Assembly (NCBI RefSeq): GCF_002116905.1
Contig: NZ_CP015118.1
Span: forward strand, 1,364,001 to 1,428,000
DNA: 64,000 nt
Direction of reading: 5' to 3'
From: Piscinibacter gummiphilus
GTDB lineage: Bacteria; Pseudomonadota; Gammaproteobacteria; Burkholderiales; Burkholderiaceae_C
The notes below the pieces were generated by a model. The model did not search any database and was not told the origin of the DNA. It saw nothing but the letters and a program-made list of their open reading frames with translations. Numbering within the stretch: position 1 is the first letter of the stretch; each line of letters starts with the position of its first letter. Of the stretch, positions 7,229-16,319 are shown piece by piece. Both the position numbers and the translations under genes were made by a program.

Positions 7229-8634
7229 TGATGACACTCGCCCAGGCGCACGCGCTGCTGCCCGGTTCCACCCTCGTCGGTGACGGCGCGGTGGCGCTCG
7301 CCCGCGTGCACTCCGACACCCGCACGCTGCAGGCGGGCGACTTCTTCGTCGCACTGCGCGGCGAACGGTTCGACGCGAACGACTTCCTCGCGCAGGCCAA
7401 GGCCGCCGGCGCCGTCGCGGCGCTGGCCGAACGCGGGCTCGCCGAGGCGGGCCTGCCGGGCCTGCTCGTGCCCGACAGCAAGCGCGCCCTCGGCGAACTC
7501 GCGAAGGCGTGGCGTGCGCAGAAGCACCTGCCGCTCGTGGCCGTCACCGGCAGCAACGGCAAGACCACCGTCACGCAGATGCTCGCGAGCGTGCTGAAGG
7601 CGTGGGTGGGCGAGGGGGCCTTCTCCACCGTCGGCAACTTCAACAACGACATCGGCGTGCCGCTCACGCTGCTGCGCCTGCGCCAGGACACGCTCACGTG
7701 GCACCGCGCCGGCGTGGTCGAGCTCGGCATGAACCACCCGGGCGAGATCGCCGGCCTGGCCGAGATGGCCGCGCCCACCGTCGCGCTCGTCAACAACGCG
7801 CAGCGCGAGCACCAGGAGTTCATGGCGACGGTCGAGGCCGTGGCCCGCGAGAACGGCACCGTGATCGAGGCCCTGGGCCCGGCGGGGGTCGCGGTCTACC
7901 CGGCCGACGACACCTACGCGCCCATCTGGCACGACCTCGCCGGCACCCGCCCGAGCGTCACCTTCGCGCTGCAGGGGCCGGCCGACGTCACGGCGGATGC
8001 CGAATGGGTCGACGACCACTGGTCGCTGATGCTGCACACGCCGGCCGGCTTCCACGCCGTGCAGCTGCGCATCGCCGGCCTGCACAACGTCAAGAACGCG
8101 CTGGCCGTCACGGCCTGCGCGCTCGCCGCGGGCGCGCCGCTCGACGCCGTCGTGCGCGGCCTCGAGGCCTTCGAGCCGGTCAAGGGCCGCTCGCAGCTCA
8201 AGACCGCGGTGCTGCACGGCCAGCCGGTCACGGTGGTCGACGACACGTACAACGCGAACCCCGACTCGGCCCGCGCGGCCGTCGACGTGCTCGCGCAGAT
8301 GACGGGCCCGCGCTGGCTCGTGCTGGGCGACATGGGTGAAGTGGGCGACCAGGGCCCCGCCTTCCACGAGGAGGTGGGCGCCTATGCGAAGGCGCAGGGG
8401 GTCGATCACTTCTGGACGGTGGGCGAGCTGTGCCGCCATGCCGCCGGCGCGTACGCCGGCAGCCGACATTTCGACAGCGTGGCCGACCTGGTCGCCGCAT
8501 TGCCGCAGGCGCCCGCCGCCCGCGCCGTGCTGGTCAAGGGGTCGCGCTTCATGAAGATGGAACAGGTCGTGGCGGCACTGCTGTCGCCCACGGCCGGTTC
8601 TTCCCAGATCCAAGGAAAACCGAATGCTGCTTAG
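7225..8634 (+). CDS. murF: UDP-MurNAc-tripeptide:D-Ala-D-Ala ligase MurF
   Basis: A 469-residue Mur ligase that adds the D-alanyl-D-alanine dipeptide, the last cytoplasmic amino-acid step. The P-loop VTGSNGKTTVTQM lies near residues 109-121, followed by NFNNDIGVPLTLL and the ELGMNHPGEI motif typical of MurF. Three consecutive ATG codons (7225, 7228, 7231) follow GGAGGG, so the exact start is uncertain by two residues. The 3' end overlaps mraY by 11 bases. Confidence 0.97.
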   Translation: MMMTLAQAHALLPGSTLVGDGAVALARVHSDTRTLQAGDFFVALRGERFDANDFLAQAKAAGAVAALAERGLAEAGLPGLLVPDSKRALGELAKAWRAQKHLPLVAVTGSNGKTTVTQMLASVLKAWVGEGAFSTVGNFNNDIGVPLTLLRLRQDTLTWHRAGVVELGMNHPGEIAGLAEMAAPTVALVNNAQREHQEFMATVEAVARENGTVIEALGPAGVAVYPADDTYAPIWHDLAGTRPSVTFALQGPADVTADAEWVDDHWSLMLHTPAGFHAVQLRIAGLHNVKNALAVTACALAAGAPLDAVVRGLEAFEPVKGRSQLKTAVLHGQPVTVVDDTYNANPDSARAAVDVLAQMTGPRWLVLGDMGEVGDQGPAFHEEVGAYAKAQGVDHFWTVGELCRHAAGAYAGSRHFDSVADLVAALPQAPAARAVLVKGSRFMKMEQVVAALLSPTAGSSQIQGKPNAA

Positions 8635-9805
8635 CCTGGCTCAATGGCTGCAGAACACCTACCCCGAACAACTCGGGTTCCTGCGCGTGTTCCAGTACCT
8701 CACGTTCCGTGCGGTGCTCGCGGCGATGACGTCGCTGCTGATCGGTCTCGCCATGGGCCCGTGGGTGATCCGCCGCCTGACGGCGCTGAAGATCGGCCAG
8801 CCGATCCGTGAATACGGCGTGCAGGAGCACCTCGTGAAGAGTGGCACGCCCACGATGGGGGGCGTGCTGATCCTGCTCGGCATCGCCGTCAGCACGCTGC
8901 TGTGGTTCGACTGGAGCAACCGCTTCGTCTGGATCGTGATGCTCGTGACGCTGGGCTTCGGTGCCATCGGCTGGGTCGACGACTGGCGCAAGGTCGTGCA
9001 CAAGAACCCGGAGGGCATGGCCTCGCGCGAGAAGTACTTCTGGCAGTCGCTGATCGGGCTCGTGGCGGCTCTGTACCTCGCCTTCAGCGTGTCGGAGACG
9101 TCGAACCTGCGCGTGCTGGAGCTGTTCCTGCGCTGGGTGCAGAGCGGCTTCTCGAACGACCTGCCGCCGAAGGCCGACCTGATGATCCCGTTCGTCAAGA
9201 GCATCAGCTACCCGCTGGGCGTGTTCGGCTTCATCATCCTGACCTACATCGTGATCGTGGGCAGCAGCAACGCGGTCAACCTGACCGACGGCCTCGACGG
9301 CCTCGCCATCATGCCGGTCGTGATGGTGGGCTCGGCCCTCGGCGTGTTCGCGTACGTGGTGGGCAGTTCGGTGTACTCGAAGTACCTGCTGTTCCCGTAC
9401 ATCCCGGGCGCCGGCGAACTGCTGATCTTCTGCGCGGCCATGGCCGGTGCGGGCCTGGCGTTCCTGTGGTTCAACACCCACCCCGCGCAGGTGTTCATGG
9501 GCGACGTGGGCGCGCTGTCGCTCGGCGGCGCACTGGGCACCATCGCCGTGATCACCCGCCAGGAGATCGTGCTGTCCGTGATGGGCGGCATCTTCGTGGT
9601 CGAAGCCCTGTCGGTGATGCTGCAGGTGTCGTGGTTCAAGTTCACGAAGAAGCGCTACGGCACGGGGCGCCGCATCTTCAAGATGGCGCCGCTGCACCAC
9701 CACTTCGAGAAATCGGGCTGGCGCGAGACCCAGGTGGTCGTGCGCTTCTGGATCATCACCATGCTGCTGTGCCTGGTGGGACTCGCGAGCCTCAAGCTGC
9801 GGTAG
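8624..9805 (+). CDS. mraY: Phospho-MurNAc-pentapeptide transferase MraY
   Basis: A 393-residue integral membrane enzyme with about ten transmembrane segments. It transfers phospho-MurNAc-pentapeptide from UDP to undecaprenyl phosphate to make lipid I. Family signatures present are the GTPTMGG loop, the metal/substrate motif NLTDGLDGLAIMP, FMGDVGALSLGGALG and the C-terminal PLHHHFE. It begins inside the last codons of murF and ends four bases before murD. Confidence 0.97.
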   Translation: MLLSLAQWLQNTYPEQLGFLRVFQYLTFRAVLAAMTSLLIGLAMGPWVIRRLTALKIGQPIREYGVQEHLVKSGTPTMGGVLILLGIAVSTLLWFDWSNRFVWIVMLVTLGFGAIGWVDDWRKVVHKNPEGMASREKYFWQSLIGLVAALYLAFSVSETSNLRVLELFLRWVQSGFSNDLPPKADLMIPFVKSISYPLGVFGFIILTYIVIVGSSNAVNLTDGLDGLAIMPVVMVGSALGVFAYVVGSSVYSKYLLFPYIPGAGELLIFCAAMAGAGLAFLWFNTHPAQVFMGDVGALSLGGALGTIAVITRQEIVLSVMGGIFVVEALSVMLQVSWFKFTKKRYGTGRRIFKMAPLHHHFEKSGWRETQVVVRFWIITMLLCLVGLASLKLR

Positions 9806-9809
9806 GACC

Positions 9810-11618
9810 ATGAAGTACCTGAAGGACGTTTCGGTGCTGGTGCTCGGGCTCGGAGATTCCGGGCTCGCGATGGCGCGCTGGTGCGCGCGCTTCGGCGCGG
9901 CCGTGACCGTCTGGGATTCGCGCGAGAACCCGCCGCACGCGGCGGCGCTGGCCGAGCAGGTGCCCGAGGCGCGCCGCATCGCCGGCGAGTTCGACGACCG
10001 CTCGCTCAACGGCGTGCAGATGGTCTTCAAGAGCCCGGGGCTTGCGCCGAACGACCCGCGCGTCGCGCCGATGCTCGCGCAGGCCCGTGCCACCGGCATC
10101 CCGGTCGGCGGCGAACTCGACCTGTTCGCCTCGGCGCTGGCCGACCTGAAGGCCGACCGGCAGTACGCGCCGAAGGTGCTGGCGATCACCGGCACGAACG
10201 GCAAGACCACCACCACGTCGATGACGGCGCAGCTCGTCGAGCGCACCGGCCAACGCGTGGCCGTGGCCGGCAACATCGGGCCCACGATGCTCGACACGCT
10301 GTCGTCGTTCCTGGACCTGGAGCCGGAACCCGAGGTCGTGGCCGATGAACCCGCGGAAGCGGAAGCCGCGGTCGAGGTGACCGAGGCGGTGGCGGAGGTT
10401 CCCGTCGAAGCACCGGCGGAGGTCCCGGCCGACGACGCGCCGGCCGATGCGCCTGTCGACGAAACCGCCGAGGACGCTCCGGACGAGGAGCCCGCCGCGG
10501 CCGCCCTGCCGCCGGAAGAGTCCGACGCCGAAGTCACCGGTGGCGGCCCGCCGCCGCACCTGATCCCGCCGCCCCCGCCGGGCCCGGTGTTCGAACACCT
10601 GCCCGACGTGTGGGTGCTCGAACTCTCCAGCTTCCAGCTCGACGGCGTGAAGAATTTCGAGCCGTCGGCCGCCGCCGTGCTCAACGTCACGCAGGACCAC
10701 CTCGATTGGCACGGCTCGATGGACGCCTATGCCGAGGCCAAGGCGCGTTCGTTCGGGCGGGCCGCCGTGATGGTGATCAACCGCGACGATCCGCTGGTGG
10801 TCGCGATGATCCCGAAGCCGGTGCCGGGCAAGGGCCGCTTCGCCAAGCCGATCGAACGCGAGGTGGTGCGCTTCGGGCTCGACGCCCCGCAACGCCCGGG
10901 CGACTACGGCCTGCTCACGCAGAACGGCATCACGTGGCTCGTGCGCGCCCTCGTCAGCGACGAGCCGCAGGTGCGCCGCAAGCGCGGTGCCGTGGTCGAG
11001 GAAGAAGAGCTGGTGATTCAGCGCCTGATGCCGGCCGACGCGCTGCGCGTGCGCGGCCGCCACAACGCGGCCAATGCACTCGCGGCGCTGGCGCTCGCCA
11101 CCGCGGTGGGCTGCCCCATCGCGCCGATGCTGCATGGCCTGCGCGAGTACACCGGCGAGCCGCACCGCGTGGAGTTCGTCGCGAGCATCGACGGCGTCGA
11201 GGCTTACGACGACAGCAAGGGCACGAACGTGGGCGCCACCGTGGCCGCGCTGACCGGCCTCGGGGCCGACAAGGCGCCGTCGCGCCTGGTCGTGATCCTC
11301 GGCGGCGACGGCAAGGGCCAGGACTTCACGCCGCTGCGCGACCCGGTGCGCCACCACGCGCGCGCCGTGGCCACCATCGGCCGCGACGCGGCTGACATCG
11401 AGGCCGCGCTGCAGGGCACCGACGTCACCGTGCAGCGCCACGAGACGCTGGAGGCCGCCACGCGCTGGGCCTTCGACCGCGCCGTCGAGGGCGACGCCGT
11501 GCTGCTGAGCCCGGCCTGCGCGAGCCTCGACATGTTCCGCAACTACGCGCACCGCGCCGAGGTCTTCGTGGCCGAGGTGCAGGCGATCGCGGCCGACCGC
11601 GGAGGGTCCCTCGCATGA
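9810..11618 (+). CDS. murD: UDP-MurNAc-L-Ala:D-Glu ligase MurD with an acidic central insertion
   Basis: A 602-residue Mur ligase that adds D-glutamate to UDP-MurNAc-L-Ala. The N-terminal Rossmann-like domain (VLGLGDSGLAMARW), the P-loop ITGTNGKTTTT (about 126-136), GNIGPTMLD, ELSSFQLDGV and NVTQDHLDWHG are intact. So is the C-terminal DDSKGTN...GGDGKGQDF region. Most MurD proteins have 430-500 residues. The excess comes mainly from residues about 168-262, a Glu/Asp/Ala/Pro/Val-rich insertion ending in GGGPPPH and poly-Pro, placed between GNIGPTML and the ELSSFQL strand of the ATPase domain. A second, smaller insertion (about 335-405) resembles one I associate with Burkholderiales MurD. Confidence 0.95.
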   Translation: MKYLKDVSVLVLGLGDSGLAMARWCARFGAAVTVWDSRENPPHAAALAEQVPEARRIAGEFDDRSLNGVQMVFKSPGLAPNDPRVAPMLAQARATGIPVGGELDLFASALADLKADRQYAPKVLAITGTNGKTTTTSMTAQLVERTGQRVAVAGNIGPTMLDTLSSFLDLEPEPEVVADEPAEAEAAVEVTEAVAEVPVEAPAEVPADDAPADAPVDETAEDAPDEEPAAAALPPEESDAEVTGGGPPPHLIPPPPPGPVFEHLPDVWVLELSSFQLDGVKNFEPSAAAVLNVTQDHLDWHGSMDAYAEAKARSFGRAAVMVINRDDPLVVAMIPKPVPGKGRFAKPIEREVVRFGLDAPQRPGDYGLLTQNGITWLVRALVSDEPQVRRKRGAVVEEEELVIQRLMPADALRVRGRHNAANALAALALATAVGCPIAPMLHGLREYTGEPHRVEFVASIDGVEAYDDSKGTNVGATVAALTGLGADKAPSRLVVILGGDGKGQDFTPLRDPVRHHARAVATIGRDAADIEAALQGTDVTVQRHETLEAATRWAFDRAVEGDAVLLSPACASLDMFRNYAHRAEVFVAEVQAIAADRGGSLA

Positions 11619-12871
11619 CGACGCTGACCCAGCGGCTCGGACTCGACAAGCTGAAGGAGCGCGTGCAGGCGCTCTTCCAGCGCGACACCAGCGTGCCCAT
11701 CCGGGACTGGAGCGGCCCGACGGGCCAGCCCGTGCGCCTGCAGAACTTCGACCAGCCGCTCGTGTGGATGGTGGTGGCGCTGCTCGCGCTGGGCGCGGTG
11801 ATGGTGTATTCGGCGTCCGTCGCGATGCCCGACAACCCGAAGTTCACGCTCTACAAGTCCACGCACTTCCTGACCCGCCACTTCCTGGCGATCGGCATCG
11901 CGTTCATCGCCGCGCTGGTGGTGGTGCAGCTGCCGCTCACGCTGTGGGAGAAGTACGCGCCGTGGATCTTCGTGGCCACGCTGCTCGGGCTGATCGCCGT
12001 GCTGATCCCGCACGTGGGCCGCGAGGTCAACGGCGCACGCCGCTGGATCCCGCTCGGCATCATGAACTTCCAGCCGTCCGAACTCGCGAAGCTCGCGATG
12101 GCCCTCTACGCCGCCGACTACATGGTGCGCAAGATGGAGGTGAAGGAGAACTTCTTCCGCGCGGTGTTCCCGATGGCCATCGCCGTGGGCGTGGTGGGCC
12201 TGCTGCTGCTGGCCGAACCCGACATGGGCGCGTTCCTCGTGATCGCGGCCATCGCGATGGGCATCCTGTTCCTCGGCGGCGTGAACGGCCGCATGTTCTT
12301 CATCATCACGCTCGTGCTGGTGGGCGCCTTCGTGCTGATGATCTCGACCAGCCCGTGGCGCCGCGAGCGCATCTTCGCGTACCTCGACCCGTGGGACGTG
12401 AAGTACACGCTCGGCAAGGCCTACCAGCTGTCGCACTCGCTGATCGCGTTCGGCCGTGGCGAGATCTTCGGCCAGGGCCTGGGCTCGAGCGTCGAGAAGC
12501 TGCACTACCTGCCCGAGGCCCACACCGACTTCCTGCTCGCCGTGATCGGCGAGGAACTGGGTTTCGTGGGCGTGGCCTGCGTGATCGTCGCGTTCTTCTG
12601 GCTCTCGCGCCGCCTCTTCCACATCGGCCGCCAGGCCATCGCGCTCGACCGCGTGTTCGCGGGCCTGTTCGCGCAGGGCATCGGCATCTGGATGGGTGGC
12701 CAGGCCTTCATCAACATGGGCGTGAACCTCGGGCTGCTGCCCACGAAGGGGCTGACGCTGCCGCTGATGAGCTTCGGCGGGTCGGCGATCCTGCTCAACC
12801 TCGTCGCGCTCGCCATCGTGGTGCGGGTGGACATCGAGAACCGGCAGATGATGAGAGGGGGCAGGGCATGA
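11615..12871 (+). CDS. ftsW: FtsW, septal peptidoglycan polymerase (SEDS family)
   Basis: A 418-residue multi-pass membrane protein of the SEDS family. It polymerises lipid II at the septum with FtsI. A roughly 45-residue cytoplasmic N-terminus precedes about ten transmembrane helices. Typical segments are GREVNGARRWIPLG, FQPSELAKL, LLLAEPDMGAF, the YQLSHSLIAFG loop and the C-terminal LPLMSFGGSAILLN. The ATGA overlap with murD and overlap with murG show tight operon packing. Confidence 0.97.
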   Translation: MTTLTQRLGLDKLKERVQALFQRDTSVPIRDWSGPTGQPVRLQNFDQPLVWMVVALLALGAVMVYSASVAMPDNPKFTLYKSTHFLTRHFLAIGIAFIAALVVVQLPLTLWEKYAPWIFVATLLGLIAVLIPHVGREVNGARRWIPLGIMNFQPSELAKLAMALYAADYMVRKMEVKENFFRAVFPMAIAVGVVGLLLLAEPDMGAFLVIAAIAMGILFLGGVNGRMFFIITLVLVGAFVLMISTSPWRRERIFAYLDPWDVKYTLGKAYQLSHSLIAFGRGEIFGQGLGSSVEKLHYLPEAHTDFLLAVIGEELGFVGVACVIVAFFWLSRRLFHIGRQAIALDRVFAGLFAQGIGIWMGGQAFINMGVNLGLLPTKGLTLPLMSFGGSAILLNLVALAIVVRVDIENRQMMRGGRA

Positions 12872-13944
12872 GTTCACGCCACCTCGTCATCATGGCCGCC
12901 GGCACGGGCGGTCACGTCATTCCCGGCCTCGCCGTCGCGCGCGAGATGCAGCAGCGCGGCTGGACCGTGAGCTGGCTCGGCACCACGCAAGGCATGGAGA
13001 ACAAGCTCGTGCCGCCGTCGGGCATCCCGATGGACACGATCACGTTCAGCGGCCTGCGCGGCAAGGGCCTCCTGCACACGATGACCGGCGGGCTGCGGAT
13101 GCTCGCGGCGTTCTGGAGCTGCCTGAAGATCCTGCGCCGCCGCGGCACGTCCGCCGTGCTGGGCATGGGTGGGTACGTCTGCTTCCCCGGCGGGCTGATG
13201 GCCTCCCTGATCGGCAAGCCGCTGATGCTCGTCAACGCCGATGCCGCATTGCTGATGAGCAACAAGGCGCTGCTGCCGGTGGCCGACCGCGTGGGCTTCG
13301 GCTTCGAGGGCAAGGCCGCCCAGCGCACGAAGGGCGCGCTCGTCACGGGCAACCCGGTGCGGGCCGAGATCGAGGCCATCGCCGAGCCGGCGCAGCGTTT
13401 CGCCGGCCGCACCGGCCCGCTGAAACTGCTGGTGGTGGGCGGCAGCCTGGGCGCGCGCGTGTTGAACGACACGGTGCCGCAGGCCCTCGCGCTGCTGGCG
13501 CCCGACCAGCGTCCGCGCATCGTCCACCAGACGGGGCAGGCCAACCTCGCCGCGGCCCAGGCCGCGTACGCGTCGATGGGGCTCGACGCCGAGGTGGTGC
13601 CCTTCATCGACAACATGGCCGAACGCCTCGCGGCGTGCGACCTCATTCTTTGCCGCGCCGGCGCGGTCACCGTCAGCGAGCTGTGTGCCGCGGGCGTTCC
13701 TGGAGTTCTCGTGCCTTTGATCGTCAGCACCACCAGCCACCAGCGCGACAACGCCGAGTGGCTCGCCTCGCATGGCGCCGGTGTCCACCTCCCCCAGGCC
13801 GACTTCAGCCCGCGCGCGCTGGCCGACCTGCTGGCCCAGCTCAATCGCGAGGCGCTGCTCGCGATGGCCGGCAAGGCCCGCGCGCTGGCCCGGCCGCACG
13901 CCGCCGCGCGCGTGGCCGACGAACTTGAGAAGCTGGTGTCATGA
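12868..13944 (+). CDS. murG: Lipid II synthase MurG (UDP-GlcNAc transferase)
   Basis: A 358-residue GT-B glycosyltransferase at the inner face of the membrane that adds GlcNAc to lipid I. It has the N-terminal GTGGHVIPGLAVA glycine-rich loop, the GMGGYVCFPGG segment, GGSLGARVLN and the C-terminal nucleotide-binding CRAGAVTVSELCAAGVPGV. The start at 12868 overlaps the ftsW stop by four bases. The frame is open further upstream, but homology begins here. There is a four-base overlap into murC. Confidence 0.97.
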   Translation: MSSRHLVIMAAGTGGHVIPGLAVAREMQQRGWTVSWLGTTQGMENKLVPPSGIPMDTITFSGLRGKGLLHTMTGGLRMLAAFWSCLKILRRRGTSAVLGMGGYVCFPGGLMASLIGKPLMLVNADAALLMSNKALLPVADRVGFGFEGKAAQRTKGALVTGNPVRAEIEAIAEPAQRFAGRTGPLKLLVVGGSLGARVLNDTVPQALALLAPDQRPRIVHQTGQANLAAAQAAYASMGLDAEVVPFIDNMAERLAACDLILCRAGAVTVSELCAAGVPGVLVPLIVSTTSHQRDNAEWLASHGAGVHLPQADFSPRALADLLAQLNREALLAMAGKARALARPHAAARVADELEKLVS

Positions 13945-15350
13945 AACACGCCGTCAAACACATCCACTTCGTGGGCATCGGGGGCGCCGGCATGAGCGGC
14001 ATCGCCGAGATCCTGCACAACCTCGGCTACGCGGTGTCCGGCTCCGACCAGGGTGACAACTCGGTCACGCAGCGCCTCGCGTCGCTCGGCATCAAGGTCT
14101 TCGTGGGCCACGACGCGGCGCACATCCAGGGCGCCGAGGCGGTCGTCACGTCCACGGCGGTGAAGGGCGACAACCCCGAGGTGATCGCCGCGCGCGCGAA
14201 GCGCGTGCCGGTGGTGCCGCGCGCGGTCATGCTCGCCGAACTGATGCGCCTGAAGCAGGGCATCGCGATCGCCGGCACCCACGGCAAGACCACCACCACG
14301 TCGCTCGTGACCAGCGTGCTGGCCGAGGCCGGGCTCGACCCCACGTTCGTGATCGGCGGGCGCCTGAACGCCGCCGGTGCGAACTCGCGCCTCGGCTCGG
14401 GCGACTACATCGTCGTGGAAGCCGACGAGTCCGACGCGTCGTTCCTGAACCTGCTGCCGGTGCTGTCGGTCGTGACGAACATCGACGCCGACCACATGGA
14501 CACGTACGGCCACGACCTGAGCAAGCTCAAGGGCGCGTTCGTCGAGTTCCTGCACCGCATGCCGTTCTACGGTGCGGCGGTGCTGTGCGGCGACGACGCC
14601 GGCGTGCGGTCCATCATTCCGATGGTCTCGCGTCCGGTCGTCACCTACGGCTTTGGCGAGGACGTGCAGGTGCGCGCCGTGAACGTGCAGGCGCTCGAGG
14701 GCGGCCAGATGCGCTTCACGGTGCAGCGGCGCAACGGCGTGGTGATGCCCGACCTCGAGGTCACGCTGAACTTGCCGGGCGAACACAACGTGCTGAACGC
14801 ACTGGCCGTGGTGGCGGTGGCCACCGAGCTGGAGCTGCCGGACGGCCCGATCGTCAAGGCCCTCGGCGAGTTCCGCGGCGTGGGCCGCCGCTTCCAGCGC
14901 TACGGCGAACAGCCGGCGCGGTCGGGCGGCACGTTCACGCTGATCGACGACTACGGCCACCACCCGGTGGAGATGGCCGCGGTGATCTCGGCGGCGCGCG
15001 GCGCGTTCCCGGGCCGCCGCCTCGTGATCGCGTTCCAGCCGCACCGCTACACCCGCACGCGCGACTGCTTCGAGGACTTCGTCAAGGTGATGGGCTCGGC
15101 CGACGCCGTGCTGCTGGGCGAGGTGTACGCCGCCGGCGAGGCGCCGGTGGTCGCGGCCGATGGCCGTTCGCTCGCCCGCGCGCTGCGCGTGGCGGGCAAG
15201 GTGGACCCGATCTTCGTCGACGACATCGCGCAGATGCCGGCGGCCATCGTGGAACACGCCCGCGACGGCGACGTCGTGATCTCGATGGGGGCCGGCACGA
15301 TCGGCGCCGTCCCGGGGCAGGTCCTCGAATTGCTGAAGGAGGGGGCATGA
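13941..15350 (+). CDS. murC: UDP-MurNAc:L-alanine ligase MurC
   Basis: A 469-residue Mur ligase that starts stem-peptide assembly. The N-terminal HFVGIGGAGMSGIAEIL dinucleotide-like loop, the P-loop GTHGKTTTTSLV (about 113-124), VVEADESDASFL and the DDYGHHPVE motif are all diagnostic of MurC. Normal length; four-base overlaps with murG and ddl. Confidence 0.98.
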   Translation: MKHAVKHIHFVGIGGAGMSGIAEILHNLGYAVSGSDQGDNSVTQRLASLGIKVFVGHDAAHIQGAEAVVTSTAVKGDNPEVIAARAKRVPVVPRAVMLAELMRLKQGIAIAGTHGKTTTTSLVTSVLAEAGLDPTFVIGGRLNAAGANSRLGSGDYIVVEADESDASFLNLLPVLSVVTNIDADHMDTYGHDLSKLKGAFVEFLHRMPFYGAAVLCGDDAGVRSIIPMVSRPVVTYGFGEDVQVRAVNVQALEGGQMRFTVQRRNGVVMPDLEVTLNLPGEHNVLNALAVVAVATELELPDGPIVKALGEFRGVGRRFQRYGEQPARSGGTFTLIDDYGHHPVEMAAVISAARGAFPGRRLVIAFQPHRYTRTRDCFEDFVKVMGSADAVLLGEVYAAGEAPVVAADGRSLARALRVAGKVDPIFVDDIAQMPAAIVEHARDGDVVISMGAGTIGAVPGQVLELLKEGA

Positions 15351-16312
15351 GCACCTCGATCGATGTGAAGGCGCTGGGCAAGGTCGCCGTGCTGATGGGC
15401 GGTGAATCCGCCGAACGTAACATCTCGCTGATGTCGGGCAACGGCGTGCTGGCCGCGCTGCAGTCGCAGGGCGTGGATGCGCACGCGTTCGATCCCGCGC
15501 AGCACGAACTCGGCGAACTGAAGAAGCAGGGCTTCTCGCGTTGCTTCATCGCGCTGCACGGCCGCCACGGCGAGGACGGCACGGTGCAGGGCGCGCTCGA
15601 ACTGCTCGGCATCCCGTACACCGGCTCCGGCGTGATGGCCTCGAGCATCGCGATGGACAAGGTGATGACCAAGCGGGTGTGGATCGCCGAAGGGCTGCCC
15701 ACGCCGAAGTATGTTCGCCTCGCGCCCGAGGAACAGGACGCGGCGCGTGTGTCCGCGGTGCCGGGCAGCCTGGGCCTGCCGCTGATCGTCAAGCCGCCGC
15801 GCGAGGGTTCGTCCATCGGCGTGACCAAGGTGACGACTGCCACCGAGATGGCCGCGGCGGTGACGCTGTCCGCGAAGTACGACCCCGACGTGCTGTGCGA
15901 GGAGTTCATCGACGGCGAGGAAGTCACGTGCCCGGTGTTCGGCGCGGGCCCCACGGCGCGCGCGCTGCCGGTGATCCGCATCGCCGCGCCCGACGGTGCG
16001 TACGACTACCAGAACAAGTACTTCACCGACGTCGTGCAGTACCACTGCCCGAGCGGCCTGCCCGCGGCGGAGGAGGCGGAGATCCAGCGCGTCGTGGTGG
16101 CGGCGTACCGCACGCTCGGCTGCCGCGGCTGGGGCCGGGCCGACCTGATGATCCGCAAGTCCGACCGCAAGCCGTTCCTGCTCGAGATCAACACGTCGCC
16201 GGGGATGACCTCCCATTCGCTCGTGCCGATGTCCGCGAAGGCGGCCGGCATCAGCTACGAACAACTTTGCCTGCAGCTGATCGCGGGCGCCACGCTGGAC
16301 AGCCGCGCCTGA
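15347..16312 (+). CDS. ddl: D-alanine--D-alanine ligase
   Basis: A 321-residue ATP-grasp enzyme that makes the D-Ala-D-Ala dipeptide used by MurF. It shows the N-terminal VLMGGESAERNISLMSG, HGRHGEDGTVQG, LPLIVKPPREGSSIG, CEEFIDGEEVTCPV and the metal-binding FLLEINTSPGMTSHSLVP. The start overlaps the murC stop by four bases and follows an AGGAGGGGG ribosome-binding site. Often called ddlB in this cluster. Confidence 0.97.
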   Translation: MSTSIDVKALGKVAVLMGGESAERNISLMSGNGVLAALQSQGVDAHAFDPAQHELGELKKQGFSRCFIALHGRHGEDGTVQGALELLGIPYTGSGVMASSIAMDKVMTKRVWIAEGLPTPKYVRLAPEEQDAARVSAVPGSLGLPLIVKPPREGSSIGVTKVTTATEMAAAVTLSAKYDPDVLCEEFIDGEEVTCPVFGAGPTARALPVIRIAAPDGAYDYQNKYFTDVVQYHCPSGLPAAEEAEIQRVVVAAYRTLGCRGWGRADLMIRKSDRKPFLLEINTSPGMTSHSLVPMSAKAAGISYEQLCLQLIAGATLDSRA

Positions 16313-16319
16313 CCGTCCG

